From positions 1 to 44,560 of the forward strand of contig NZ_VIKX01000223.1 in assembly GCF_009711935.1 (NCBI RefSeq): a stretch of 44,560 nt of DNA. The letters are read 5' to 3'. This DNA comes from Dolichospermum sp. UHCC 0259 (GTDB taxonomy: Bacteria; Cyanobacteriota; Cyanobacteriia; Cyanobacteriales; Nostocaceae). The position numbers were made by a program, and so were the translations under genes. Positions 34,318 to 42,610 of this stretch are shown here, piece after piece (positions within the stretch are counted from its first letter, which is position 1; every line of letters starts with the position of its first letter). The notes under the pieces are model-generated. The model saw only the letters and a list, made by a program, of their open reading frames with translations. It did not search any database and had not been told where the DNA came from.

Positions 34318-34350
34318 TACTTTTATTTTGAGTGTCTTGATGTAAGAAAA

Positions 34351-35646
34351 TTACAATTTAATTGCTGTTTGTACTTGTAAGTTAGTTAAGCTAGAAACTT
34401 TTTTACTATCTTCAGGAGTCAGGCGAATTTTTACTTCGACAATGCGACTATCTAAATTTTCTCCTGGTTGATCACTAAAAACATTTTGACGGTTGACTTG
34501 TAAGCCAATTTGCTGTACTGTACCTTGTAATTTTCCTGGAAATCCTTGACTGGTAATAATGGCTTTTTGTCCTAATTTGACTTTACTAATATCGGTTTGG
34601 TAAACTTCTGCCACTGCCATCATTTTGTTAGTTTGGGCAAAATCAGCAATTCCCTGATCACCAATTTTTTCACCGACGCGGGTATGAATTTTGATAATTT
34701 GTCCCGCCATAGGGGCGCGAATATAAGCTGCTTCTAGTTCGGTTTTTGCTCGGTTAAGATTAGCGATCGCACTCTCAATTTCTGTTTGCGCTAACTGCAC
34801 ATCTACAGGACGAACTTCGGCAATACTATTTAGTTTCGCTTGAGTTTCCCTAATTTGTTTATTGCTAGTATTATTAATGCGATTGAGGGCAACTTTGGCT
34901 TCGGCTAATTGTTTATTAGCTGTAGTATTAATCCGATTGAGAATAGCTTGGGACTCACTTAATGTCTGTTTAGCAGTTTCTACATTTAAACGTTTACTAT
35001 CAATTACAGAATTAGAAACTGCCCCTTCCGAAAATAACTTTTCATAGCGTTTATATTCTGATTCAGCATTTTTTAGTTCTGCGGTGAGTTTATTAATAGT
35101 TGCTGTTTGGGCAATTCTATCACCTTCCCATTGGGCTGATATGCGAGCAATATTTTCCTCTTGGGCTTGTCTGTCTCCTGTATATTGGGCTTTAATTCGT
35201 TCAACAATTGCCGACTGTTCTTGAATTTCTCCTAATTTAGCCCCAGCTTTAATTTGTGCAAGTTTAGCTTTAGCAACTTCGACTTGTTTCGTGCTTTGAA
35301 TAACAGAATTTTTTAAGAGATCACGGGTTTGTAAAATAGCAATTACCTGTCCTACTTTCAGGTTATCACCTTCTTTGACTAAGACTGCGGCAATGCGATC
35401 GCCATCCAAGGCTAAAGGTGCAGATAACTTAATTATTTCCGTTTCTGGTTCTAATCTTCCTAAAGCGGTGACTGCTTGAGGACTAGGCACAATTGGTTTT
35501 GATTCTGTCACCGAAGTTTTACCCAATTGTCCAAAATGAGAAACTCCATAAATGACAATTCCTAATGGAATCGCAGTAGCCGCAAGCATTAAACCAATCA
35601 AACCTGGACTTGGGGATTTAAACAACAGGTTGTAACTCATTTTCAC
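34351..35646 (-). CDS. DevB-family HlyD-like membrane fusion protein
   Basis: A 431-residue adaptor. The membrane anchor is near residues 14-35 (GLIGLMLAATAIPLGIVIYG). The phrase VTALGRLEPETEIIKLSAPL is diagnostic of the DevB type. A coiled-coil hairpin (about 105-300, many AKVALNRINNTSNKQ-like repeats) is flanked by lipoyl halves (VKEGDNLKVGQVIAIL and YIRAPMAGQIIKIHTRVGEK). It is the first structural gene after the TetR regulator, with a 51-nt gap. It should connect DevC to a TolC-like channel. Confidence 0.93.
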   Translation of the reverse strand: MKMSYNLLFKSPSPGLIGLMLAATAIPLGIVIYGVSHFGQLGKTSVTESKPIVPSPQAVTALGRLEPETEIIKLSAPLALDGDRIAAVLVKEGDNLKVGQVIAILQTRDLLKNSVIQSTKQVEVAKAKLAQIKAGAKLGEIQEQSAIVERIKAQYTGDRQAQEENIARISAQWEGDRIAQTATINKLTAELKNAESEYKRYEKLFSEGAVSNSVIDSKRLNVETAKQTLSESQAILNRINTTANKQLAEAKVALNRINNTSNKQIRETQAKLNSIAEVRPVDVQLAQTEIESAIANLNRAKTELEAAYIRAPMAGQIIKIHTRVGEKIGDQGIADFAQTNKMMAVAEVYQTDISKVKLGQKAIITSQGFPGKLQGTVQQIGLQVNRQNVFSDQPGENLDSRIVEVKIRLTPEDSKKVSSLTNLQVQTAIKL

Positions 35647-35697
35647 TACCTCATCACAAAATAAATTTATCGGTATTTATGGCTGTTAATCATTAAT

Positions 35698-36279
35698 TTA
35701 ACTCTGGGCTTTTTGCTGTAAATATGCTGTAATCATTTCTCCTAATAGCTTACACTGTTCAGGGAAATTAATGTTCTCATTACCCCACAATTTCTCTAAA
35801 ACAACACCATTCACAAAACTCAAAACAAAAGATGCTAATACCACATCTTTAACACCTAACAAATCACAAGCTACCTGTTGACATCGTTGATTAGCACGTT
35901 TGAAAACAGTGCTATTATTTAGCATTATTTTTGAGTCTTGATGTTGACAAAAATCAACCCATAAATAAGTCCATTTAATTAAATAATCCTCATTTTTAAC
36001 AAGGTATTGACCCAAAGTTTCCATCAATTCTGATAAGGTTTTTTTTCCTCCAAATTCTGTTAAAGCTGTAATGATATCCTGCTGACTAATTTCTTCCACC
36101 AATTGCTCAAACAAAGCTTGTTTGTTAGGAAAATAATGATACAGCGTACCTGTGGAAACCTTTAAACCCGCAGAAATCTGCCGCATAGTAATAGCTGCAT
36201 AGCCTTTTGCAGCGAACAAATCAAAACATTTACCGAGTAATTCTTTGCGATATTGTTCGTGATCAACAATTTTTGGCAT
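35698..36279 (-). CDS. TetR/AcrR-family regulator of the devBCA-type operon
   Basis: A 193-residue regulator. The DNA-binding domain is at residues 12-58, with FAAKGYAAITMRQISAGLKV followed by STGTLYHYFPNKQALFEQLV, the TetR helix-turn-helix. The C-terminal ligand-binding region (about 60-193) is helical, as usual. It precedes devBCA in the same orientation by 51 nt, so it probably represses its own operon until a ligand binds. An imperfect palindrome lies 39 nt upstream of its start. Confidence 0.9.
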   Translation of the reverse strand: MPKIVDHEQYRKELLGKCFDLFAAKGYAAITMRQISAGLKVSTGTLYHYFPNKQALFEQLVEEISQQDIITALTEFGGKKTLSELMETLGQYLVKNEDYLIKWTYLWVDFCQHQDSKIMLNNSTVFKRANQRCQQVACDLLGVKDVVLASFVLSFVNGVVLEKLWGNENINFPEQCKLLGEMITAYLQQKAQS

Positions 36280-36317
36280 AGCATAGCTTGTTCCTCACTA
36301 AGGGGAATATGGATTTT

Positions 36318-36337
36318 ATATCGAACGCTTGTTATAT
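36318..36337. promoter_or_regulatory. Weak candidate TetR operator
   Basis: ATATCGAACG followed by CTTGTTATAT shows dyad symmetry only at the outer ATAT and the centre. It is in the right place for autoregulation of the TetR-devBCA operon, but symmetry is poor. Confidence 0.25.
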
Positions 36338-36398
36338 TAAAATAATAAAATAAATCTAAAGTATTTGTCAATATCTTTTTACAAATTATATTTCCTAA

Positions 36399-38018
36399 TT
36401 AAAACGGTGTTTTTACCTGTAAATGCAGAATTTTATTGACATGAGGATGCTGAAACTTCAACTCCCTTGCGTGCAGATATAATCTCCCAGTATTCTGATG
36501 ATAACCATAGAGTTTATCCCCCAAAATACTCATTCCTAGTCCTCTCTTATCCGCAGCATGAACCCGTAATTGATGGGTACGTCCAGTAATGGGTATAAAT
36601 TCCACACGAGTATAATTTCCTTCTCTACCTATCACGCGAAAGCGCGTTAAACTAGGTTTACCCTGTGCTAAATTTACTTCTTGATAAGGGCGATTGTCAG
36701 GATTTCCCCACAAAGGTAAATTTATTTCACCTTCCTGAATATTTAGAGAACCTGCAAGCAAAGCTTCATAAACCTTATATACTTGTCTTTTTTGGAATTG
36801 TTTACTTATTTGAGAATAAGTAACTGCATCTTTAGCAATTAATAAAATTCCCGAAGTATCTTGATCTAAACGATGTCCCGCAATTATTTCTTGATTATAT
36901 AAATAACGTAAACGACTAATTACACTATCTTGATTATGAAAATAACGACCAGGAACAGATAATAGTCCTGATGATTTATTTACCGCAATTAACCATTCAT
37001 CTTCATAAATTATTTCTACATGATTTGGTTTTAATCCTGATAATAAAAATCCCATTAAAGGCTGACATCTTTCCAAGCAAGCACCATAAAATTCTCCTGA
37101 AACTTTATTTTCGACCGGAGAATTACCCCACCAAAATTCAGCCATTGCTAAAGGTTTTAGTTGATGAGTAGCTGCATAATGTAATAATTTAGGAGCGCAA
37201 CATTCTCCTGTTCCCGTTGGTGTTCCTTCGGGTAATAATTGCTGTAAAGATAAAGATTGTCCTTGAAAATTAGTTAATCTATAAGCAGCGTGCATTTCTG
37301 TTTGTAACTGTCGGGATAATTGTTTACGCTGCTGTTTTAGTTCGGCAATTGTCTGATCTGCTGATGTTACGATTTTCTGTAAAGGCTGTAAAATTTCATT
37401 TTGACGACGTTTAAGATGGCGACGTTCAATGCCTTGTAGACGACTTTCTGTTTCCAATTGTTCCAGCGCAATTTTCAGAGATTCATCTGTGAGAGTTTGC
37501 AAAAATTCTTGACGTTGTGCCTGTCGTTGTAGTTTGCTATGATAATGATGTAAACTAAGAGCCTGTAACTGTTCAATATATTCAGCAGACAGAGTTTTAT
37601 ATTCTTCTCTTTCTGAAAGTTTCTCAAGGCTAATAATTTCTTGTTTAATGGCTTCTAACTTGGCTAAAGTCTGAGTTTCTAATAAAGCCACTTCTTCTCT
37701 GCCAGGAATTGGTGAAACCCAACCTTTAACCATCCTATTACCATTTAATAAACCGGAAAATGCTTTAATAACTCTTTGTTCACCATTGGACAATTCAACC
37801 AACAAAATACCATACATTTTTCCCTCATGGGAATAAAGATGATTTTGCTGAAGTTGTTGCATAAGGCTATTAGCTATAGCTTCCGCTAAAGGGGTACGGG
37901 GTAATCTGAGTATTTCTCCAGTTTGGGGGCATTTTCCTTCATAGTAATAGTTAGGCTGTGCCGAAGCAATGATCAAATTAGATGAGATAAAGTCTGAAAG
38001 CGGATGTAGATAAATCAT
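36399..38018 (-). CDS. RluA-family pseudouridine synthase with long N-terminal extension
   Basis: A 539-residue protein. The catalytic pseudouridine synthase domain occupies about 345-535: EIIYEDEWLIAVNKSSGLLS, HRLDQDTSGILLIAKD with catalytic D385, and GRTHQLRVHAADKRGLGMSI. The first ~335 residues are extra compared with minimal RluA proteins (about 220-320 aa). They include a coiled coil (about 125-250, QRQEFLQTLTDESLKIALEQ and further heptads) and a cysteine-containing GTGECCAPKLLHYAATH segment. This long form occurs in cyanobacteria and some gamma-proteobacteria. The target uridine in rRNA or tRNA is unknown. Its start is 14 nt from the start of the divergent membrane-protein gene. Confidence 0.92.
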   Translation of the reverse strand: MIYLHPLSDFISSNLIIASAQPNYYYEGKCPQTGEILRLPRTPLAEAIANSLMQQLQQNHLYSHEGKMYGILLVELSNGEQRVIKAFSGLLNGNRMVKGWVSPIPGREEVALLETQTLAKLEAIKQEIISLEKLSEREEYKTLSAEYIEQLQALSLHHYHSKLQRQAQRQEFLQTLTDESLKIALEQLETESRLQGIERRHLKRRQNEILQPLQKIVTSADQTIAELKQQRKQLSRQLQTEMHAAYRLTNFQGQSLSLQQLLPEGTPTGTGECCAPKLLHYAATHQLKPLAMAEFWWGNSPVENKVSGEFYGACLERCQPLMGFLLSGLKPNHVEIIYEDEWLIAVNKSSGLLSVPGRYFHNQDSVISRLRYLYNQEIIAGHRLDQDTSGILLIAKDAVTYSQISKQFQKRQVYKVYEALLAGSLNIQEGEINLPLWGNPDNRPYQEVNLAQGKPSLTRFRVIGREGNYTRVEFIPITGRTHQLRVHAADKRGLGMSILGDKLYGYHQNTGRLYLHARELKFQHPHVNKILHLQVKTPF

Positions 38019-38032
38019 AAAATATATAGAAT

Positions 38033-38917
38033 ATGATTAAATATTTGATATTTAACAAATTTTTGTTTAAGTTGCTTGTTTTAATTTGCAAGCTTTTTTT
38101 GGTATGGACATTGGTATATTTTACAATACCCCTAATTATTCTCACACCAGAAATCATCAATAATCCCGTCGGAAATTTTATCATCACTTTGGTATTTTTG
38201 TGTTTACCATTTTTCCTCATATATTTCTTTGTAGATGAGGATATGAAACAAATTTCCCATTTGCTGGCTATATTAACAAATAATCAACCCTATTACCAAA
38301 AGATTCATAAATTTATTGCTTCTATAACTAGATATTCGATATTAATTATAATATGCTTCATTCCCTTTTTATCTTTTTTTTCATCTTATCAAATTCAAGA
38401 TTGGATTTATTGGCATCCTCAGCATAGACAAGAGAATTATACTCAATTGAGTCAATATTTACAAGCTAAAAATTGGGAAGATGCTGCAAAAGAAACACAA
38501 TCAGTAATGTTGAAAATCACTAATAGAGAAAATCATAATTGGTTAAGTACCAGAGCCATTGAAACTTTTCCTTGTGAAGCTTTACAGAATATAGACAATT
38601 TGTGGTTAAATGCTAGTGAAAATAGATTTGGTTTTAGTGTCCAAACTAAAATTTGGAAACAAGAAAATAATGGTCAAATTAATTTTGATTATAAAATAGA
38701 TGAAAAATTTCGTCAAAAAGTAGGATGGAAACCAGAAAATATAACCCATATAGAATCTCATTTCCAATTATCCACAGATACCCCCATAGGATATTTACCC
38801 AAACCTGTAGGAACGTCTTTGGGAAAAGCCTGTGTGGGAAATTTAGATAGGCTTTGGTTTGGACAAGCAGTAGGCTGTTATCACAAGATATTTATTCGCA
38901 TGAATGATTGTAAATAA
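38033..38917 (+). CDS. Membrane protein of unknown function
   Basis: A 294-residue protein with three hydrophobic segments (about 8-40, 45-68 and 98-120), followed by a soluble C-terminal domain (about 125-294) with a WLSTRAIETFPCEALQNIDN segment and a conserved-looking tail (GYLPKPVGTSLGKACVGNLD). Two cysteines in the tail region could bond if exported. I do not recognise the family. Base composition is more AT-rich than the neighbours, with many Lys, Asn and Ile codons. The 14-nt divergent gap to the pseudouridine synthase start means its promoter must overlap coding DNA. Confidence 0.7.
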   Translation: MIKYLIFNKFLFKLLVLICKLFLVWTLVYFTIPLIILTPEIINNPVGNFIITLVFLCLPFFLIYFFVDEDMKQISHLLAILTNNQPYYQKIHKFIASITRYSILIIICFIPFLSFFSSYQIQDWIYWHPQHRQENYTQLSQYLQAKNWEDAAKETQSVMLKITNRENHNWLSTRAIETFPCEALQNIDNLWLNASENRFGFSVQTKIWKQENNGQINFDYKIDEKFRQKVGWKPENITHIESHFQLSTDTPIGYLPKPVGTSLGKACVGNLDRLWFGQAVGCYHKIFIRMNDCK

Positions 38918-38941
38918 AATAAATGCTATATTTGGGGTAGG

Positions 38942-38976
38942 GAACAAACCAAGAATACAGATATCTTTGTTTGTTC
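38942..38976. terminator. Inverted repeat GAACAAAC...GTTTGTTC
   Basis: Perfect 8-bp arms with a 19-nt loop, 25 nt after the membrane-protein stop. Possibly a terminator; no T-run follows. Confidence 0.35.
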
Positions 38977-39057
38977 TCAAAATTTTGAATTAATTTTGCT
39001 CAGATAATTATTGAATTCAGATTGTGTTAAAATAATTATTTTTCGGAACTTCACTAA

Positions 39058-39165
39058 ATGCGTAATCCACAAAAGAACCACATTAAAATTGATCCAGCTA
39101 CCCTAGTTTTAATTGGGTCTGCTTTGATACTATTACCACTATTACTCGCTGGCTTTTTGGGGTAA
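39058..39165 (+). CDS. 35-residue single-pass membrane protein
   Basis: ATG at 39058, TAA at 39163-39165. A basic head (MRNPQKNHIKIDPATL) is followed by one hydrophobic helix rich in Leu (VLIGSALILLPLLLAGFLG). Only a weak CGGA precedes the start. It is short enough that chance cannot be excluded, but the positive-inside head plus clean helix is typical of genuine tiny membrane proteins. The family is not recognised. An inverted repeat and T-run follow at 39190-39241. Confidence 0.5.
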   Translation: MRNPQKNHIKIDPATLVLIGSALILLPLLLAGFLG

Positions 39166-39189
39166 TTATCTACCCACAAAATTAAAAGT

Positions 39190-39241
39190 TGGTTATTTCC
39201 ATTAACTGAAAATAACCATCCACTAGGAGTAATTTTTTTTT
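39190..39241. terminator. Stem-loop and T-run after the 35-aa gene
   Basis: TGGTTATTT (39190-39198) pairs with AAATAACCA (39210-39218); a run of nine T follows at 39233-39241. The 14-nt gap between stem and T-run is longer than usual for an intrinsic terminator. Confidence 0.4.
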
Positions 39242-39249
39242 CGTAAAAT

Positions 39250-39438
39250 TTAAATATCAACATTGATATTTTCTATCTGTCTAGCTGCTTTATCCCACAG
39301 TTTTGCAGATTCTTCATCGTCCCAGTGAGTTCTCAGATTTTCCGCTTTTTTATGGCATATTCGCTCTAGCATCTCTAAAATTGCCGCTAGTGTCAACTGA
39401 TCAACTAATCCCTCTAAAATACTCATGTATTCTTTCAT
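39250..39438 (-). CDS. Small conserved protein of unknown function
   Basis: A 62-residue acidic, helical protein (MKEYMSILEGLVDQLTLAAI, then LEMLERICHKKAENLRTHWD, ending ARQIENINVDI). A strong ribosome-binding site (AAAGGGGG on the minus strand, 39447-39454) supports translation. No known domain. It is downstream of the YoeB module in the same direction and may be part of the island or an unrelated gene. Confidence 0.65.
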   Translation of the reverse strand: MKEYMSILEGLVDQLTLAAILEMLERICHKKAENLRTHWDDEESAKLWDKAARQIENINVDI

Positions 39439-39588
39439 AACAGATACCCCCTTTAATTTCTACTGAAAACTGAAAGAACCCTCCCTACATTCTGTGTTAA
39501 AAAACGGACACAAGAAGTAGAAATTTACGTCAATTAGTTCTGACTTTTATATTATCAACCCAATGATTTATAGAGGATGCAACTCTTC

Positions 39589-39663
39589 TTAATTCTCTAC
39601 ATTTGTGGTTACGTAGGGTGTGTTAAGCATTTCCTCAACACCTTGACGAATAGCATCTTCCAT
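39589..39663 (-). pseudogene. Possible gene remnant downstream of YoeB
   Basis: A 24-codon frame starting MEDAIRQGVEEML and ending TTNVEN reads like the tail of a real helical protein; in-frame stops lie just before it. It could be the 3' remnant of a gene cut off by insertion of the toxin-antitoxin module, or chance. Confidence 0.25.
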
Positions 39664-39684
39664 ATCTTCCTGTGTTGCATTTTA

Positions 39685-39945
39685 TCAATCATAATGATAT
39701 TTACAAGACAGAATAATCAATAAATCTTCTTCTATCTTGTAAACTAATCTATGTTCATTTGTAATTCGTCTCGACCAGTAACCTTGCAATTCATATTTTA
39801 GTGGTTCTGGTTTACCTATCCCAGAAAATGGTTCTCTTCGGATATCTTTAATTAATTCCAAGATTTTTTTAAAGACTTTTTTATCTTCCTTTCCCCACTC
39901 ACCCAATTGTTCAAAAGCTTCTGGTTCAAATGCTACTTTTTTCAT
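39685..39945 (-). CDS. YoeB/Txe-family mRNA interferase toxin
   Basis: An 86-residue ribosome-dependent RNase toxin. The start KKVAFEPEAFEQLGEWGKED and the end SCKYHYD are family hallmarks. Catalytic features present: Glu in PEPLKYEL, Arg/His in RRITNEHRLVY, and the terminal His-Tyr. Length is normal. Met at 39951 is an alternative start two codons upstream. It overlaps the antitoxin by 20-26 nt, so translation is coupled. When free, it cleaves mRNA at translating ribosomes. Confidence 0.93.
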   Translation of the reverse strand: MKKVAFEPEAFEQLGEWGKEDKKVFKKILELIKDIRREPFSGIGKPEPLKYELQGYWSRRITNEHRLVYKIEEDLLIILSCKYHYD

Positions 39946-40177
39946 GTTCATCTAAATCAACATAAATTAGGTTGCCTTTGTCTACATTTTCCATAGCTTT
40001 GAGTAGATGTTGTTTGTTAGCTTCTGATTTGAGAAGATAGGTAGTTTCATCTTCTTCAATAGGTGATTCAACTAGGATAATAACTTCTACAACTGTCCCT
40101 GCTGGTAATTCAGTGGTAGATAGTTCGATTTTGCCATCTTTACCGACAATAGCCTTTTGTTTAATTCCACTGAGCAT
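39926..40177 (-). CDS. Antitoxin partner of YoeB
   Basis: An 83-residue protein encoded just before the toxin and overlapping it. The N-terminal half is beta-rich (KQKAIVGKDGKIELSTTELP, AGTVVEVIILVESP), unlike classic YefM. The C-terminal half (YLLKSEANKQHLLKAMENVD, KGNLIYVDLDEHEKSSI) matches the toxin-wrapping tail of YefM-type antitoxins. The different DNA-binding head suggests a cyanobacterial variant. It should neutralise the toxin and repress the operon. Confidence 0.85.
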   Translation of the reverse strand: MLSGIKQKAIVGKDGKIELSTTELPAGTVVEVIILVESPIEEDETTYLLKSEANKQHLLKAMENVDKGNLIYVDLDEHEKSSI

Positions 40178-40251
40178 AATTTTTAATTACTCTGATAAAG
40201 TCAGATATATTTATTCTATTCTAACTCTATTAAGTGAATAAGTTAAGCCAC

Positions 40252-40350
40252 TTATTCACCTAAAACTCGCCCTTCCACGCGCTCATATTCATCCTCAAGT
40301 AGCCAAAGTTTTGCTTCTTCATAACTGGAACAAGCAAAAATAATTTTGTA
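40252..40350 (-). pseudogene. Truncated copy of the 82-aa gene (3' end only)
   Basis: Matches the 3' part of the intact gene at 43463-43711. Bases 40281-40340 equal 43501-43560 exactly (60 of 60), with few differences on each side. The frame reads YKIIFACSSYEEAKLWLLED and then ends LGE with TAA. Just upstream on the minus strand the match stops and the next in-frame codons include TAG, the stop of the methyltransferase gene. It therefore lacks a start and the N-terminal half. It marks the edge of the block between 40.35 and 43.46 kb. Confidence 0.85.
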
Positions 40351-40362
40351 GGTATTAGTATA

Positions 40363-42060
40363 CTAAAACAATTCCCCCTGTTCTCCTATATCCCGATTTT
40401 CCCTTTGCGCTTTCTTAAATGTCAATTCTCCCTGTTTCATATCAAAAAATTCTGGTCGCTTCTGTCCTGTTAATAATTCTTCAATAGTTAAAATTTGTAC
40501 TTTTGCATAACTTCTTCCGTTTCCTGCTTTATAAAAACCGGAAGAAGCTGCTTCTTTAATCATTGGTTGAGTGGGAGGAGTGAGAGTAACAAATAACCCA
40601 ATATCAGATTTATTTGTCTCCATTGTTCCTCGTAAATCTCTAATCATAGAGGCGTTGATATTTTTACCTCCTTTAACGCTAACAATAATTCTCTTAACGG
40701 CTGTTTTATTTGATTTTTTGATATCTATTACATCTTCAAAAAATATCAAACCATCTATCCCTCCATCTGCACCTTTCTTTTTATCTTTGTAAGGCTGTGC
40801 ATTAACAAGAGAACAAGCCCACCATTGAAATTGATAGGGATCTCTGGTAAATAAATCCTCTGCTGCTGCTAAATCTTTAGGTGTACCTTCCACTTCAAAT
40901 TCAATACCAGGAACTAACTTTTGATTCTTATTTTCATCTTCAATAAATTTGTTAGGAAAAGCATCTCTTAATCGGTTTTCTATTAAAGCAATTGCTAAAT
41001 GAGTAATATCAATACCGATCCAATTTCTCCCTAAATTTTCTGCTGCGTGAATTGCTGTACCACATCCACAAAATGGATCAAGAATAATATCATCTTTATT
41101 ACTACTAGCTTGAATAATTCTTTCTAATAAAGACAAGGGTTTTTGTGTAGGATATCCCAGACGTTCTTTAGCGTGGGCGCTAATGGGTAAAATATCAGTC
41201 CAAATATTTGTAACAATAGTACCATTTTGTTCTTTTAAATATCTTTTTAGCCGAGGACGTTTACTAACATCAAAACTACCATCAGGTTTTATCGGATAAT
41301 AAATACGTCCTTCATCATGTAACTTTTGCATTGTATCTTGTTGATAACGCCACCCTTTGACGGGATATGGAAAACCCATCCATTCATACATCATTCTAGG
41401 GCGAGGATTAGGACTTGCCAAATCAGCTAATTGATATAATCCCCGACCATCATTATCATCATGTCTATAAAATTTAGCTATGTATTCAGGATCATTTTCT
41501 CCATATTGAGGCTGAAATAGGGCATTTTTTGACTTGACATAAAATAAGATAATATCGGCTACATCTGAAAATTTATATTTAGCGTCATTATGTGCTGTTT
41601 GACGTTTCCAGATAATTTCATTTCTAAATTTATCTGCTCCAAAAATCAAATCTAAAATCATTTTTAAATAATGACTTGCTGTAGGATCGCAATGTAAATA
41701 TAAACTACCTGTAGATTTGAGAACTCGATGTAATTCTATTAATCTAATCGCCATCATTACCAAATAAGCTGATAAAGAATTTTTACCTAATGTTCTCACC
41801 AATAAATCTAATAATTGATACAATTCACCTTTTTTATCCTTAATTTCATCTAAAAATCGTTCTGATTCAATTTCCCAAGTCCAAGTATCTTCAAAAGCTG
41901 TAATTTGCGCTTCTGAACTTTCCCCAGAGGCATTTCTAAACAGAATATTATAATTAGCATTAGAATTGAAAGGCGGATCAAGATAGATGAAATCAATAGA
42001 TTCATCAGGAATATTTTCTCTGAGAACTTGTAAGTTATCACCGTAGTAAAGACGTTTCAT
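40363..42060 (-). CDS. DNA methyltransferase fused to a PD-(D/E)xK nuclease-like domain
   Basis: A 565-residue protein. The N-terminal part is a beta-class N6-adenine/N4-cytosine methyltransferase: catalytic DPPF at 28-31 precedes SAM motif DPFCGCG at 328-334, with the target-recognition region between. The C-terminal part (about 395-535) looks like a restriction nuclease of the Mrr type: GADGGIDG at 430-437, then IIVSVKGGKNINASMIRDLR with K463, fitting D...x-K. The middle acidic residue is Ser461, so nuclease activity is uncertain. This could be a type IIG-like single-protein restriction enzyme. It is the last gene of a tandem minus-strand series beginning at 44012. Confidence 0.88.
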   Translation of the reverse strand: MKRLYYGDNLQVLRENIPDESIDFIYLDPPFNSNANYNILFRNASGESSEAQITAFEDTWTWEIESERFLDEIKDKKGELYQLLDLLVRTLGKNSLSAYLVMMAIRLIELHRVLKSTGSLYLHCDPTASHYLKMILDLIFGADKFRNEIIWKRQTAHNDAKYKFSDVADIILFYVKSKNALFQPQYGENDPEYIAKFYRHDDNDGRGLYQLADLASPNPRPRMMYEWMGFPYPVKGWRYQQDTMQKLHDEGRIYYPIKPDGSFDVSKRPRLKRYLKEQNGTIVTNIWTDILPISAHAKERLGYPTQKPLSLLERIIQASSNKDDIILDPFCGCGTAIHAAENLGRNWIGIDITHLAIALIENRLRDAFPNKFIEDENKNQKLVPGIEFEVEGTPKDLAAAEDLFTRDPYQFQWWACSLVNAQPYKDKKKGADGGIDGLIFFEDVIDIKKSNKTAVKRIIVSVKGGKNINASMIRDLRGTMETNKSDIGLFVTLTPPTQPMIKEAASSGFYKAGNGRSYAKVQILTIEELLTGQKRPEFFDMKQGELTFKKAQRENRDIGEQGELF

Positions 42061-42104
42061 GGATTTTGAAATGGCTAATTTATAAAAATTGTAAACGTTT
42101 AATA

Positions 42105-42593
42105 TTATAACATATCTCCATAAAAATCTTCATCTAATAACTGATCTAAAGTAAAAAGCATATCAATAGGATATTCAGATTCATCTGGTCTTCTCGCTCC
42201 CAACTTAGCATTTTTACTTTCTTTAATTGCTAGTTTTCTAGCATCAGCATAAGCTATAAAAATTACTTCATGCAGATAATTCTTAAAAGAAGGATTTTCT
42301 TGTAAATCTTTTTTAATTCTAAACCGATGTTCAGTAATAGAACTGTACCAACTTCCTTTCATAATTTCAGGAGCATCAGCTTGAACAGTTAACTTGAGTA
42401 AGTGAGCAATTAAAATTGTTAAATTACTCAAGAAAGACCGTTTTTCCGATTTACCCATATCATCCAGTTCTAATAGTAAATGTTCCCAATCAATATCATT
42501 AAAATGCTTTTCTTTGATTTGTGTAATGAGAGTTTCTCTCCAAAGATTAAAATCTTGTTCATATAGTTGATGATCCATATATAATTCTGCCAT
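42105..42593 (-). CDS. DUF29 family protein
   Basis: A 162-residue DUF29 protein, a family abundant in cyanobacteria. Motifs: LYEQDFNLWRETLITQIKEK, IDWEHLLLELDDMGKSEKRS, LIAHLLKLTVQ, SWYSSITEHRFRIKKDLQEN and PIDMLFTLDQLLDEDFYG. The open frame extends further upstream, but Met at 42593 (MAELYMDHQLYEQDF) fits the family start, placing it 17 nt after the HNH stop. Its function is unknown. It probably shares a transcript with the HNH gene. Confidence 0.9.
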   Translation of the reverse strand: MAELYMDHQLYEQDFNLWRETLITQIKEKHFNDIDWEHLLLELDDMGKSEKRSFLSNLTILIAHLLKLTVQADAPEIMKGSWYSSITEHRFRIKKDLQENPSFKNYLHEVIFIAYADARKLAIKESKNAKLGARRPDESEYPIDMLFTLDQLLDEDFYGDML

Positions 42594-42610
42594 ACTTATT
42601 TTAAGTCTAT

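Noticed and set aside
34351-36279. The heterocyst-specific devBCA operon itself
   Set aside because: Paralogous devBCA operons are common in cyanobacteria and this one has its own TetR regulator, so no heterocyst role is claimed.
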